Source: Rhinopomastus cyanomelas
Lineage: Eukaryota > Chordata > Aves > Bucerotiformes > Rhinopomastidae
Length of the DNA: 64,000 nt
NCBI GenBank assembly: GCA_013400115.1
Contig: VXBP01002421.1
Span: 124,001-188,000, forward strand
Reading direction: 5' to 3'
How positions within the stretch are numbered: position 1 is the first letter of the stretch; the number at the start of each line of letters is the position of its first letter. The position numbers and the translations under genes were made by a program. This document shows, one piece after another, positions 34,436 through 45,249 of the stretch. The notes beneath the pieces were generated by a model. The model was not told the origin of the DNA and ran no database searches. It saw nothing but the letters and a program-made list of their open reading frames with translations.

Positions 34436-36287
34436 GTAAGAGCAGACCTCTTGCTTGCGCTAGGAAAATTGAAGTCCATAACATAAACAGCTCCTCGATT
34501 TAGGTACTCATCCCTATAAAAGCACCTATGCCTCTGCAAAACTCCCCCAAAGCAAGATACACCTACTACAGCTTACAATGGCTATCAAGGGCTTCCTAAC
34601 TGAGTAATGCAAATTTTGTCTAATTTTCTTCTTTAGTTCTCTTCACTGCCTTCTTTAGAGGGCCAGTCAGCCTTCCTGGAGCATCTAATACAAAACCCCC
34701 TTGTATGAAACATATAAAAGCAGGGTTCATTGAAGAAAGAGAGTTCTAGTGTCAAAGATCATGCGTTAAAATTGCCGTCCAGTGGACCATTTACACTCAA
34801 GCTTATTGTGAGGAATTCAGGAGAGCTGAACAGCAGAACTACACAGATCTAAATGTGCTTCTTGGGCAGTTCTGTGTCACAGTGAATGCTTGACAACTGA
34901 GATTATGAAATTCCAGAATGAAAAGGGAAGGAAGACACAATAATTTAAGCACTAGTCCAGGATTCAGACTTGCTTTCAGTTCTTACATGTCATGTGATGA
35001 CATTCCCCACCTGTAACACACCTCTAACAGCTGTGGCCTCTCTCGTTGGGAAGTCCTGTGCCAGTAGATGCATCAGCATCAAGAAAATGTCGAAGTATCG
35101 TACAGCTGTGTAAACCAGCAGCAGAAGCAAGGCATGGGACAGTGTGTTGCAATAACCATATTTCCATGTCCTACTGAACACTGTGAGCCTTAGAAATTAG
35201 GAAGCAGCGTGGTTTTCCCCTCCCGCCGATTCCCAGCATTTCAGCAATTTCTGTAACTTTCCATAGTCCCTTCAGATTCCTTCCCAAGCCAGGAGGTGAC
35301 TTGAGTGTGCCTTCTGTGCCTTGCACATGGGATACGTGGCATCAGAACGTGGTGAAGAGTGATGAGACAGTGTTGCTCAGACCCATGATGGGGCAGGAGG
35401 TTCACGCTGATATCCGTGCCTGCCTGGTATCCGTGCTGCAGGAAACCCAAAGCCTTGGAGTTACGGGTATGTTTCTCAGTTTCAGCTTTCGGTCACTTGA
35501 TGAAATTGCAGGTACCCTTGTCTCCTCTTCTCTGAAGCCTCTCCTTAGCCTTAGATGAGTTAGCAAAGAATGCTTTCTTCATTGGGTAGGAATATCAAAC
35601 AGGAAGGCAAAAAGTGGGAAAACCCCCACATGTTTCAGATGCAGTTGGAGCCAGTGATGCAGTAGATTCAGCTGCTTGGTCGCTGCTTTGCAGTTGTTTG
35701 TTTCTGCTGTCTCCCACTAACCTCGTTGCAAAGCTAGCCATTGCAATAATTTCATGTCTTCTGATTAACTCTCTCCTCTCTTTTACACCCAGTGTATATT
35801 TCCATGAGATGGGCTGACATTACAGCAAAGGTACAATTTCTGTCCTTTTTCTAGAGACTGTAAGAACACCAAAGCACGTCATAGTCATAGTATGACTTGC
35901 ATGTATCTGAGAATACCTAGAGTCTAAAAATACCTGGTTTAATTAGCAGCATCGTGGGGGTGAGCTGAGGGATCCATTTTTAGTTACAAGATATTGGAGG
36001 AGGTGGAACTCCAGGACAGTTTCAGGGCAATAATACAGCACAGATTTCTCCTAGCACACCAGAGGACTGTGGAAGGTTTGTAACCATGCTGTTCAACATC
36101 ATATTGTACTTGCAGTGCCACTACAAAGTGACTGAGACATCTTGAAAGTCACAATGTTCTATATTAACAATCTCAGTGATGGCTAAATGATTAAATCATG
36201 GGGGAGTAAGAACTGCTAAAGTCTATTGTTGTGGGAAAGCAATTCTGTACTTCATACATAAAGGCATTTGATGCAAGGTATTGGTTG

Positions 36288-37105
36288 ATAGGACACTGGG
36301 CTTGTGGATGAGGGGAAGGCTGTGAATGTGGTCTACCTAGATTTCAGCAAAGCCTCTGACACAGTCTCCCACTGCAACCTTCTGGAAAAGGTGGCAGCCT
36401 ATGGCTTGGATGGGTGTACCCTCTGTTCTATTCAACATCTTGGTCCAGGTGATCCTGCTCTGGCAGGGGGGTTGGGCTAGGTGATCTGTTGAGGTCTCTT
36501 CCAATCCCTAATGATTCTATGATCCTACAGTTGAGTCTACCCTTAGTAAATTCATGGATGACACCAAGTTGGAGGGGAGTGTCTATCTGCTGGAGGGGAA
36601 GAGGATGATGCAGAGCAACCTGTCCAAATCTGTCCGGGGTCAATGGGCAGAGGCCAGTGGGATGGGGTTTAACAGGGCCAAAGGCAGGGTCCTACATTTT
36701 GGCCACAATAACCCCCTGCAGCTACAGACTGGGGGATGAGTGGCTGGAGAACAGCCTCGTAAAGAGGGACCTGGCAGTACTGGTTGACAGCTGGATGAAC
36801 AGGAGACAGCAGGGTGCCCAGGTGGCTCAAAACCCTAATGGTATCCTGGTTTGTATCTGGAATGGTGTGGCCAGCAGGACTAGGGTCGTTATTTTGCCCC
36901 TGTCCTGGGCACAGGTGAGGCCTCCACTCAAGTACTAGGGACAGTTCTGGACCCCTCAATCCAAGAAAGCGATTGAGGGACTGGAGTGGGTACAGAGGAG
37001 CAACAAGGCTGGGGAAGGGACTGGAGGGAAAGTCTGATGAGGAGAGGCTGAGGGAGCTGGAGTCATTTAGCCTGGAGAAAGGAGACTCAGGGGGCACCTT
37101 CTCCC
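36288..37105 (+). mobile_element. CR1 LINE reverse transcriptase region, split by a nested CR1
   Basis: The host element reads VVYLDFSKASDTVSHCNLLE (RT palm, with YLD retained), then GLDGC near the segment ending TTCAACATCT (FNI). After the nested tail it resumes with [15 protein letters not shown], the FADD box with Ala changed to Met. [40 protein letters not shown] and a degraded LFSLEK part follow. It belongs to the group that also gave the copy at 49148-49723. Several internal deletions are present. Confidence 0.92.
36437..36525 (+). mobile_element. young CR1 3' tail nested in the RT region of an older CR1
   Basis: CTTGGTCCAGGTGATCCTGC, GGCAGGGGGGTTGGGCTAGG and CCAATCCCTAATGATTCTAT form a VFLCDL-group tail of about 90 bases. 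It interrupts the host reverse transcriptase between the FNI and STLSKF codons. Roughly 25 host bases are missing at the site, so the insertion or a later deletion removed them. Confidence 0.88.
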
Positions 37106-37289
37106 TTCCTGTGCTTGTGCATTGACTTCAGATGAGCAATGCCTAGTCCTGAGAGTACAGGAAGTCAGCCTGGAATCCACAGCTGGAGTTTTCAAGAAGT
37201 GGGGGTGGTACACACTGGTTCCTGAAACCTACTTAGATCCTTTGAAAGTACTGTGTGCTGAGCTTATCTCTGCATTCTTAGTTATTATG

Positions 37290-37346
37290 CTGGACTTGAT
37301 GATCTGGCAGGTCTCTTCCAGCCAAAACTGTTCTATGATTCTGTAG
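37290..37346 (+). mobile_element. CR1 3' tail fragment
   Basis: TGGACTTGATGATCTGGCAGG, TCTCTTCCAGCC and TTCTATGATTCTGT form a CR1 3' end. It may be the true end of the copy at 36288-37105 with the part between deleted, or a separate truncated insertion. Confidence 0.75.
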
Positions 37347-37948
37347 TTCTGGGTTGTTTAATAGCAGTCGAGTTATTGCTCCATCTATGATCAGGACATT
37401 ATAGCGGTTGTGTGCTCTCACTGTGGAACATCTGGGCTAGTTAGGGAGACACACAGCTGTCAGCAGTAGCTTAGGGTAGATGGAGAGTTTGAGCTAACTC
37501 TGCTGAAGCCAGTGTAAGTCTTTCCCATGACTGATTTGAAACTGGAGAGAGCCATGGTTTTTCATGAAAAGTGTGCATACGTCTTACAACGTGTCGCTGC
37601 AGGACAGGGTTGAAACACTAAATTAGAGGAGGACTTAAGAGGAACTTAGCCTGTTCCAGCTCTGCTTCCAGTGGGACCTCTATTTTTTCTAAGGTGATTT
37701 GTGCTTTCTGTCCTTCCATCTCCAGCGGATGGCACTGGATTTTTAGACAGCTGCTGCATTTGTTATGGTGTTATAAGGACAAAAAGCCCACTAGGTCTGA
37801 GACAATAGATATTTTCTCAAGGGCAGGAACAGTGGCAGCAGTAGGAGGTTTTTACTAAGAGTATCAGTGAAAGAGAAAGATCAAGTGTGGCTGTATGTGA
37901 CACTTTGCACACTGACACTTCTCCCTAGGGAACTGAGGAAATAGTAGA

Positions 37949-38412
37949 AACACAGAATCAGAGCATAATCATGGTTGGAAAGGACCTCCTAGATCACCCA
38001 GACCAACCATACCCACTACAGCAAAAACTCTAAATACCCAAATACGTAAACACCTGATTGATCCACAAATACAAACTAACCCCCTAGATGCTTCTCACTA
38101 CAGCAGGGCTCGAAGCACCATGGCTACATATTTCTTAAAAGCCTCCAGGGATGATGACTCACCCACCTCCCTGGGAAGGTCTTCCAGTGCCTCACCACTC
38201 GTTTGGCAAAGAATGTCTTCCTAATACCCAATCCAAACCTCCCCTGTCTCAACTTCAGACCATTTCCCCTGGTTTTGTCATTAGTTACTAAGGAGAAGAG
38301 GCCAACACCCACCTCTCTACAACCTCCTTTCAGACTCCTCCAAACTAAACCTGCCCAGCTCCCTCAGCCTCTCCTCATACGACTTGTTCTTTAAACCCCT
38401 CATGAGTTTGGT
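37949..38412 (-). mobile_element. CR1 LINE, GTAGGGGGTT-tail group
   Basis: The minus strand reads [39 protein letters not shown] and a degenerate [13 protein letters not shown] end. The long 3' UTR contains the AGGGGGTTAGTTTGTATTTG segment shared with 58084-58511 and 8782-8932. Its 5' end abuts the 3' end of another CR1 at 38413. Confidence 0.92.
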
Positions 38413-38575
38413 AACTCATTGTGGTTGGAAGAGGCCTCCAAGGTCATCAAGTCCAACCATCAACCCAACTCCACCATGCCCACTGACCATGTTTCGTAAT
38501 GCCGTATCTGTGCACTTTCTGAACATTTCCAGGGATGGTGACTCCACCAGTTCCCTGGGCAGCCTGTCTGGTAGT
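38413..38575 (-). mobile_element. old CR1 3' fragment abutting another CR1
   Basis: Antisense CR1 tail: GTGGTTGGAAGAGGCCTCCAAGG, TCAAGTCCAACCATCAACCC, then TTCCAGGGATGGTGACTCCACC and CTGGGCAGCCTGT. It is of the older group. It follows directly on the truncated 5' end of the copy at 37949-38412 with no spacer, so one probably inserted into the other's edge. Confidence 0.85.
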
Positions 38576-39447
38576 TGGTGGAGCCGTCACAAAAGATGCA
38601 CCAGCAAGACCAGTACAAACAGTACTCTCAAAAGAAGTAGTTGCCAGAAGGTGCTGCTCAGATACCTTTATTGTGGGTTACAAAGTGCCCTTGAAGGTAA
38701 GTAGTCCTGGAGTAGGTGCAGCAGGGGTAACAATTTCTACCAATGTGTTCAAGCTGTGACCTTAATTAGACTCTGTGTCGTGGTACTTGTCCTTGAATTC
38801 ATGTCTGCAGGTATTAACAACGTGGCTTTACAAGGGTAGCTCTCCACCAAGGACCAAATGGGGATGTCAGATTGTTTTGCACAGACATCTAATTGCCTGC
38901 TGAAATTAAAACAAGTTTTGGCCACCATACCTTGGGTTCATTTTCAGTTTATGTGAAAACATGGTGGGTCCATTTGTATAGAATAAAAGAGAGGGGAAAG
39001 GGATGACTGAGGGATTATAGTATTTGCAGATGATTAGCTTGTTTAGGCTAGAGAAATCATTAAAACTCAAGAAGTTTCACAGGGATGTAGCCCAAGGTAT
39101 GTGGATGGGTAGGATGCTGGCCAATCTGTGCAAGTATGCACGTGTATTAAGAACTGCAGAGCTAAAGGCAGGTGGGATCTAGTAATACATCTCATGTGAG
39201 TTGAATGCAGCCACAGAGCCAAGGTGTTATCTAACAGTGCTTCACAAACACTGTACTTTTGAAGCAAGTTCTGTCTATTGCAGACCACAGCACAAACCTA
39301 CACCATGCCTCGTATTTTGCCCAGAGCTTGGCCTCCTATAGAGAACAGGCTGGATGATCTTGTGTGAAGTGATCTGTAGTCCATTATCATTCTTCTAAAT
39401 CCTTCACATTATTAAATTCACCTCATGATAATACCTGTTTTCAACAG

Positions 39448-39573
39448 GAAGCTATCAAATGGATCCCAAGGATGTGGCCGTTCTGACCCAGCTCATTCAG
39501 ATTCATTTATCTCACAATAAAAAGCACAGCCGGAACACACCTGCTGTAGAGAAGATAAATAGTTCAGATGTCT
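39448..39573 (+). CDS. best candidate coding exon, gene unknown
   Basis: A 126-base segment follows ACCTGTTTTCAACAG and precedes GTCT|GTAAGC. In the frame starting two bases in, it reads SYQMDPKDVAVLTQLIQIHL, then a basic SHNKKHSRNTPAVEKI segment with a protein-like, partly amphipathic character and no stop. Phases are symmetrical (starts with two bases, ends with one) and compatible with the candidate at 34369-34435 upstream. Downstream acceptors at 41896, 43791 and 48640 are open in the matching frame. I cannot name a family. An isolated chance open segment remains possible. Confidence 0.32.
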
Positions 39574-42542
39574 GTAAGCAGATCTTTTCTCTCCAGCAAT
39601 GTAATTTTATCTTGCTGTATCTAATTGCGAGCCATTGCTGAATCTAAGGATGAGGTTGCTCTGTTTTCTGTCTTAACAACATCTCTAAGACACCAATGAG
39701 CAATGAGAAAAATCAAGTTTATTTAAAATAGTCCTCAGTGATTCCCCTGTTGCACAGAAGGATGTTTTCCTTGGGCTTTCATGGATTTCAGCAGTTCAAA
39801 ACTGTATTACCTTTTTCTACAGAAAAGAAGTTCTAAAACCTCCTGTAAAATGAGAAGGTTCATGAACAGGTTCAGTAGTCAACTGCCGACATGTGACACT
39901 GAGAGTGAACCAGCCCAGCGCTCTCGTAAATGCATTTCTCCCAGAAGTCACTGCTGACACTGCTAACATTTACAAATATGATGTGGAGTTTCTGCTTTCT
40001 TTGGTGAGATTTTGCTGATTTACCTGCCCCTTGCTTGAGAATTTCAGCCTGTGGCAGCAGAAAGAATAATTGGTTGCTCTGCACCGGTCTCATATCCATG
40101 GGCAGTGTGCCATCTGGAATACACTTTGAGAGTCTTCTTGACAGCCACAATCTCCAATTCTGGAGCAAGAATTGTCTCACCGTTCCGCTGTAGGCGCCTG
40201 TTCCATTTGTAGCTGTCCCCATCTTTTGAATTATTCAGCAGGTTTGATCCCTGCACTAGAGGGCAGTCAGAGTCAGCTGCACCAGCGGGTAGGTAGCACG
40301 TCCCACCAGCCCCAGGAAAAGGAGGAAAGTCTGTGAGCAGAAGAGGCTGCCAGGTCTCAGGACTTGCCTTTTGGTCCTTTAGCCACTCAGTATTAGCCTC
40401 TTGCCAGTAGCGCTGGCCACGTCTCATTGTGAATGAGGAACTGAAGTGCAGTGGCGAGTGGATCCTTCTCCATAAGGCACAAGTTGACTCCTCTTCTTTG
40501 GCTTTTGTGAACCCCAACTCTGTATGTATTGGTGTTTTCATTTAGATACCTTGATAGAAAACTAACTGCATGGGAATGAAGTGCTGAAACGATTGTGCGA
40601 TGTGATTTTTCCGGTAGGGCAGGACTTTGACAGCTGCTGTTGGTTTCAATACACATCGAAGGGCCCGGTTTTTCTATAAAATCAAGAGTTTACATAGTGC
40701 CTTTTACCAATGTAAAAGACATCCAATTATTTCTATCTCTCCTGCAGGATGCTGTGCTCTTCACAAGTCTTATCCATTGGCTCTGCATCACGTTCATGAA
40801 GGGCTACATTTACTTGTTTGGGAAGTCCTGCAACACTTCAAATCCTGTTTGAATTGTCAGGAAGACACTAGGAGCACCCATTGCCTTGTCTGCTTTCTCC
40901 TCACTGTGTCTGAGCATGCCTGGCTTATGGCTGTGGAATTTGCCCAAGATTTGGAAAGGAAAGCTGTCATGGAGTGGGGAATTGTGTGTGAAGCACAAAG
41001 AAGAGAAAATGGAGTCGATGGCAACATATCTGGGAAGCTGAGCAGTTGGTTTATTTAGGAGAAAGGAATTTTTCTCCCTCACAGCCAGCACTGCACTGCA
41101 CTGCTCACAGCATTCTGAATTTGCCTCGTGAGAAGTAGGCAAATTCCTCAGACAAGGTACTAGACATGATGTTTCCTAATGCAACCTGGCCTAGCATCAT
41201 TATGTCTAATAGTGACTCTGGAAGATAAACACCACCACTCCAGAAGTGCCTCCCTTGCTTCTTCTTCCCCCAGCTTTATATGCTGAGCATGACACCATGC
41301 AGCCTGGGACATCCCTTTGGTCAGCTGGGGTCAGCTGTCTCAGCTGTGTCCCCTCTCAAATTCTGGTGAACCCTCAGACTAATTGCTGGTGGAGTGGGGT
41401 GAGGTGGGAAGCAGAAGACCTTGGCTGTGTGTTAGCACTGCTCAGCAGTAACTAAAACACCCCTCTGTTATCAGCAGTCTTTTCAGCACGAATCCAAAAC
41501 AGTGACCCGTATCAACTAAACTGCAGAAAATTAATGCTGTCCCAGCCACAACCAGCACAAAGACTCGTGCCACCAAGCCATCTCAGTGAATCCTCCCCAC
41601 TTTGCACCTCACACGCACAGCTCGGGGCTTCCCAGAGCCCACTAGCTGCCAAGCCTGGTTTTTCACCATCTGCACTAGACAACCTTTTGCTTTTGGCTAG
41701 CTCCTGCTGTTCATGGCTCTCTCAGTTCCAGTGGCTAATACAGACACTAGCATTACCAAAAGCAAAGCCACATGTGGAGGTGACAATGTGCATCTGGAAC
41801 TGGTCCAGACTGAGCAAGTCTTCCTTCACGTGCTTAAATAGGAATGAGGAAATATCTTCAAGGGATTTTTTGTTTGTTTGTTCTTTTGTTTTCTAGCTCC
41901 TGCTTATTCCTTTCGTATTAGGCTAGCAAATTCTAAATGTCTCCAAAACATGAGGTGTGCTCTGACCTTTTGCTTTCTCAAGTTTCACATCTGTTTACAC
42001 TGCAACAAGGCTAAAGAAATGAAGGGCAGTAGTATCGTGATTTTGCTTTGTTTCCTGGCTGGCATTTCCAGTCTGGTCTGGAACAGCTGAACCCAGGAAA
42101 GGATTCCTGCTGTTGGCAGAGAGCTCTACATGAATACGTACAGGGCTGGTCTTACATTTCTTTATTTTGCCTGCCCTAAACACCCACCAGTTTCGCTGGG
42201 TGCCGACAGTTTTGCCAGTGGCAGCATCAGATGCCCCAGCAGGGATCTCCTGTGTTGAGACTATAGGAGATTTGTGTCTCACTTCCCTGTGCTGTGCGTA
42301 ACCCCTTGGCTGCAGCGTAAGCGTGTAGGGTGTGCAGTGTCCTGCCACTCTGCTATCACCGCATTTCATGACACCTTTGTACTCTCTTCATTTATGCAGG
42401 GCGCCACGGGTGATGCACGGCAGCGAGGAGGGTTGCTGGGGCTTGTGAAGTGCTTGTTCCGGTCACTGAGACTTATTAGCCCTTGAATATGAACAAGTGA
42501 ATTCAGAGGAAATACACTAAATACTTCTTTTGAATGTCAAGC

Positions 42543-42690
42543 TATTTTCCTCTTCCTCCTTTCCCTTTTCATTTTCCCTTTCCTTTCTTTACTTTCTTCT
42601 CCTCCTCCCCCTCCTCCTTTTCCTTCTCCTCCTCCTCTTTCTTCTCCTCCTTCTCCACCGCCTCCTCCTCCTTCTCTTTTTTTAATTTCC
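42543..42690. repeat. polypyrimidine (CT-rich) tract
   Basis: About 150 bases are almost wholly C and T on the plus strand, built from CTTCCTCC and TCCTCCTC units, with purines at only a few positions. Mirror-like segments could form triplex (H-DNA) structures. The open frame across it (Ser/Phe-rich) is a composition artefact. Confidence 0.93.
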
Positions 42691-43302
42691 TCTCCTACAA
42701 GCACCAAGATTTCTTTTCACCTTCTCTTCCAAATTTGCAGACACCTCCGGCCGCAAACAGGAGCTGAGGTGCCAGAACCCCGTGAGAATGGCCTGTTCTT
42801 ACTGCATTTCTGGCCTGTTCTGGCCACATAGAGAGATGGATGCGGTCTGAAGCTCGGGGTGGTGTTTAGGGTTTCGGATGCTTCCCCGACCACTGTTCAC
42901 TTGTCCAGAACACTAACTCTGTTGTTTGTAAAGTGCTTGTCTGCTTACAAGGGAAAACATCACTGCAGAGGGGAACTGCTGTCAGTTTGGAGAGCGGAAG
43001 GGTAGGAAACGTCACTCTGTCTGCTTTGTGCACGTCATAAACTGGGCACCTGCGATGCAGTAAGAGTAAAGGACAGAACTCAGTCGCATTTCAGGTCAGC
43101 TCGGTGCCATTAATAGACAGGGTACTTGATTTATGAACAAGAACCTGAAAACACAGAGAAATAAATGGGGAACATTTGCTCCACGGCACAAAGGTGGGGC
43201 TGTTCCCAGTGAGAAAATACCGGCTCATAGAGATGGACCTCAGGTCTCTTAACTGAGTCAGCAGGCTACTTGGTGGCACAGCTCCAGCAACCCAGGGCTT
43301 AC

Positions 43303-43408
43303 TCTGGTGCTGACAGTAAGTAGCTATGACTTCTCCTGTAGCTTTGTCAACCAGTTTAAAACCAGCTTGTTCATGTCTGTGCGGGCTGAGGTTGAAAACC
43401 TGACTGAG
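43303..43408 (-). CDS. candidate coding exon on the minus strand, gene unknown
   Basis: On the minus strand a strong acceptor (CTGCCACTTCCTTTACAG) precedes 106 bases. They are open as LSQVFNLSPHRHEQAGFKLV and continue with DKATGEVIATYCQHQ; a donor A|GTAAGC follows. The GFKLVDKATGEVIATY part resembles a beta-strand-turn-strand. The surrounding 124-codon frame is open beyond the donor, so exon borders are uncertain. No family is recognised, and it lies on the opposite strand to the other candidates. Confidence 0.25.
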
Positions 43409-44212
43409 CTGTAAAGGAAGTGGCAGACCAGAGACTGAGCAAAGCTCCTGGGTGCTCCACACCATCTCCCTTTCTGATGTTATTCAGTGCTGCATCCTTC
43501 AGGGCAGGAGGAAAGGAGGCCCTGTGCGCTGCACTGAATGTGGCCCCATGAGCAAGCAGAGCCTTCCTCTTTGTCAAAGCTCTCAGTTGGTCACCTTGAG
43601 CTAGATGTAGCATCATGCTGACTGATTTTTGGGATATTTTGGGAGCACAGCCACATTAAAAAGTATGTTTAAAAAAAAGATGGTCCTACATTCCACTGAG
43701 TTTGCTCATCGATCTGATTCAAGTCTTCCACATAAACCTTCTTAAAGGCTGTGCAATCAAATCCTGCCTTCTCAGTGCTTTTTTCCCATAGGTTTTGGTA
43801 TGGCTAATTTGGAGGTCAAAGACCACAGTGACGATGCCCGAGGAGGAAAGTCCAATGTATTGCCTTCATGGTGCAGAAGAAGAGCAGGCAAGGGCAGAAG
43901 GGGTGTGGGAGCAACAAACCCTCCTGCGTTTACCTCAAGTGCGAAGAGTTGCTGGAGAACCATTTCCATGGCAGCAGTTCTGTTGAGTTAGAAGCATTTT
44001 TGCATAACAGTTTATCGGAGTAGAACAGCCATTTACAAAGAAAGCCCAAATCATTTCTGGATTCAAAGTAAGACGCGTTTCACCTTTGTCGTTTCTTTAC
44101 CTTTCCCCTTCCTTTGGAAAAATGCCCAATGGAAACCGTGTGTGTTACTTGTACCTAAAATGAGTGCCTAAAATGAGAAAGCCGTTCGGAACTGTTTCTC
44201 CTCTTGTTTTAG

Positions 44213-44354
44213 AAGTCAGTCCAGGCCTGCAAGCAGATGCATTCTTCACTGCATTTGCAGTTTGTTCCATTTTTGCTCAGCCACATGATGCCATCCAAAT
44301 GTCATTTAACCTGTCATCATCTTTTGTCCAGAGGCCCAAACATTTGTATTGCTG
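44213..44354 (+). CDS. weaker candidate exon
   Basis: A 142-base segment lies between TTTCTCCTCTTGTTTTAG and TTGCTG|GTAAGA, both good sites. One frame reads VSPGLQADAFFTAFAVCSIF and continues open to the donor. Joined directly to the 39448-39573 candidate it would create a stop, so it cannot be the next exon of the same transcript in that frame. No family is recognised. Confidence 0.18.
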
Positions 44355-45230
44355 GTAAGACCTCAGCAAGGTGGCACTTGGCTGTTTCTTTTGTCTCCTG
44401 AACAGCAGTCAGCCATGTGAAAGGCTGCAGTCTGAGTATTCCCCCTAGTTATAGAACAGCTATTCTGGGAACTAACTATCCAGTTAGAACAATTACTGAT
44501 TTCCAGCACCAGCAGGTCCTAACTGGTTCGAAGGTAATGTGTAACACCATAGTCTATGTGGAAGTTCCTCCCTGAGGACAACTATGATCACCCTGAAGCA
44601 CTAAAAATCCTTGAAGACCTGTGCTCTGTGTGTAGGTTTTGCTAAAAACACTGCTTTAAAAAATTCTGTTTCCTTACTTAAGCAAAAATGTAGCAGGCCT
44701 TGTTCTTCACTAACAGATTGTGGCAATGTATGCGGCAAAGCCCAGGGACGCTGAATTCTGAACCATCTGACTTAGCAGAGCTGAAGGGAAAGTCAGGCAG
44801 AGCATGAGCTGTGTGTAAGTAGGAATTGTGCAAGTAGTTCTGCACTAATCCTGCTACCAGGGACGTTTCAGATCTGTAGTACACGTACAGCAGTTCGATC
44901 CAAGGATCCCCAAGTGTTTGATTGTGCTGATCTGTCTAATAATGTCATGTAAACTCCAAAGTACCAGTGCTTGGTAAACATTTGCTCTGATATGGACTCA
45001 GTTGTAGTTACTGCCTAACAGCGTGCCACAAACTAGCCTCAGCGTAGTGGCAAGAGGAAGAGAGACGCTTACCCATGTCAAATGACCAGGCAAAGTCTTG
45101 TGGCTGATACCCTTGCTGTAGCTTTAGAGGTGTGTACCCTGATCTTTCCAAAGGAACAGGAGACACCGAATGCCAGGTTAGGGACAAAGGCTTGAGTCCT
45201 GCTCACTTGTGGAACTGTTCCAGTGAAGCA

Positions 45231-45249
45231 GGGCTGGGGTGGGGGTGGG
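45231..45249 (+). other. putative G-quadruplex motif
   Basis: GGGCTGGGGTGGGGGTGGG has four G runs with loops of two, one and one bases, a strong quadruplex-forming pattern. No promoter or gene is identified beside it. Confidence 0.6.

Larger units (their letters stand above)
31581..36287. other. long unique stretch with several low-complexity tracts
   Basis: About 4.7 kb without CR1. It includes a purine tract with one undetermined base (31678-31747), a TATA-plus-initiator-like site (32430-32460), a repeated ATCGATAGTT (34026-34050), an AT-rich block (34087-34213) and a candidate exon (34369-34435). No recognised gene. Confidence 0.5.

Noticed and set aside
34713..34720. TATAAAAG as a promoter
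   Set aside because: Single TATA match in AT-rich DNA without a clear initiator at proper spacing or downstream gene.
36669..37097. 142-codon minus-strand open frame
   Set aside because: It is the antisense of a CR1 reverse transcriptase segment; its Ser/Leu/Pro-rich residues are a shadow of the plus-strand ORF2.
38535..38759. Plus-strand frame with protein-like end (DTFIVGYKVPLKVSS)
   Set aside because: It starts within an antisense CR1 tail and lacks a good acceptor; the GTAAGT inside it is a good donor, but no supported exon precedes it.
40044..40541. 165-codon minus-strand open frame
   Set aside because: No recognisable domain, splice signals or repeat homology, and overlapping frames are also open. 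Not enough to call a gene.
42534..42767. Ser/Phe-rich open frame
   Set aside because: Produced by the CT tract; composition artefact.
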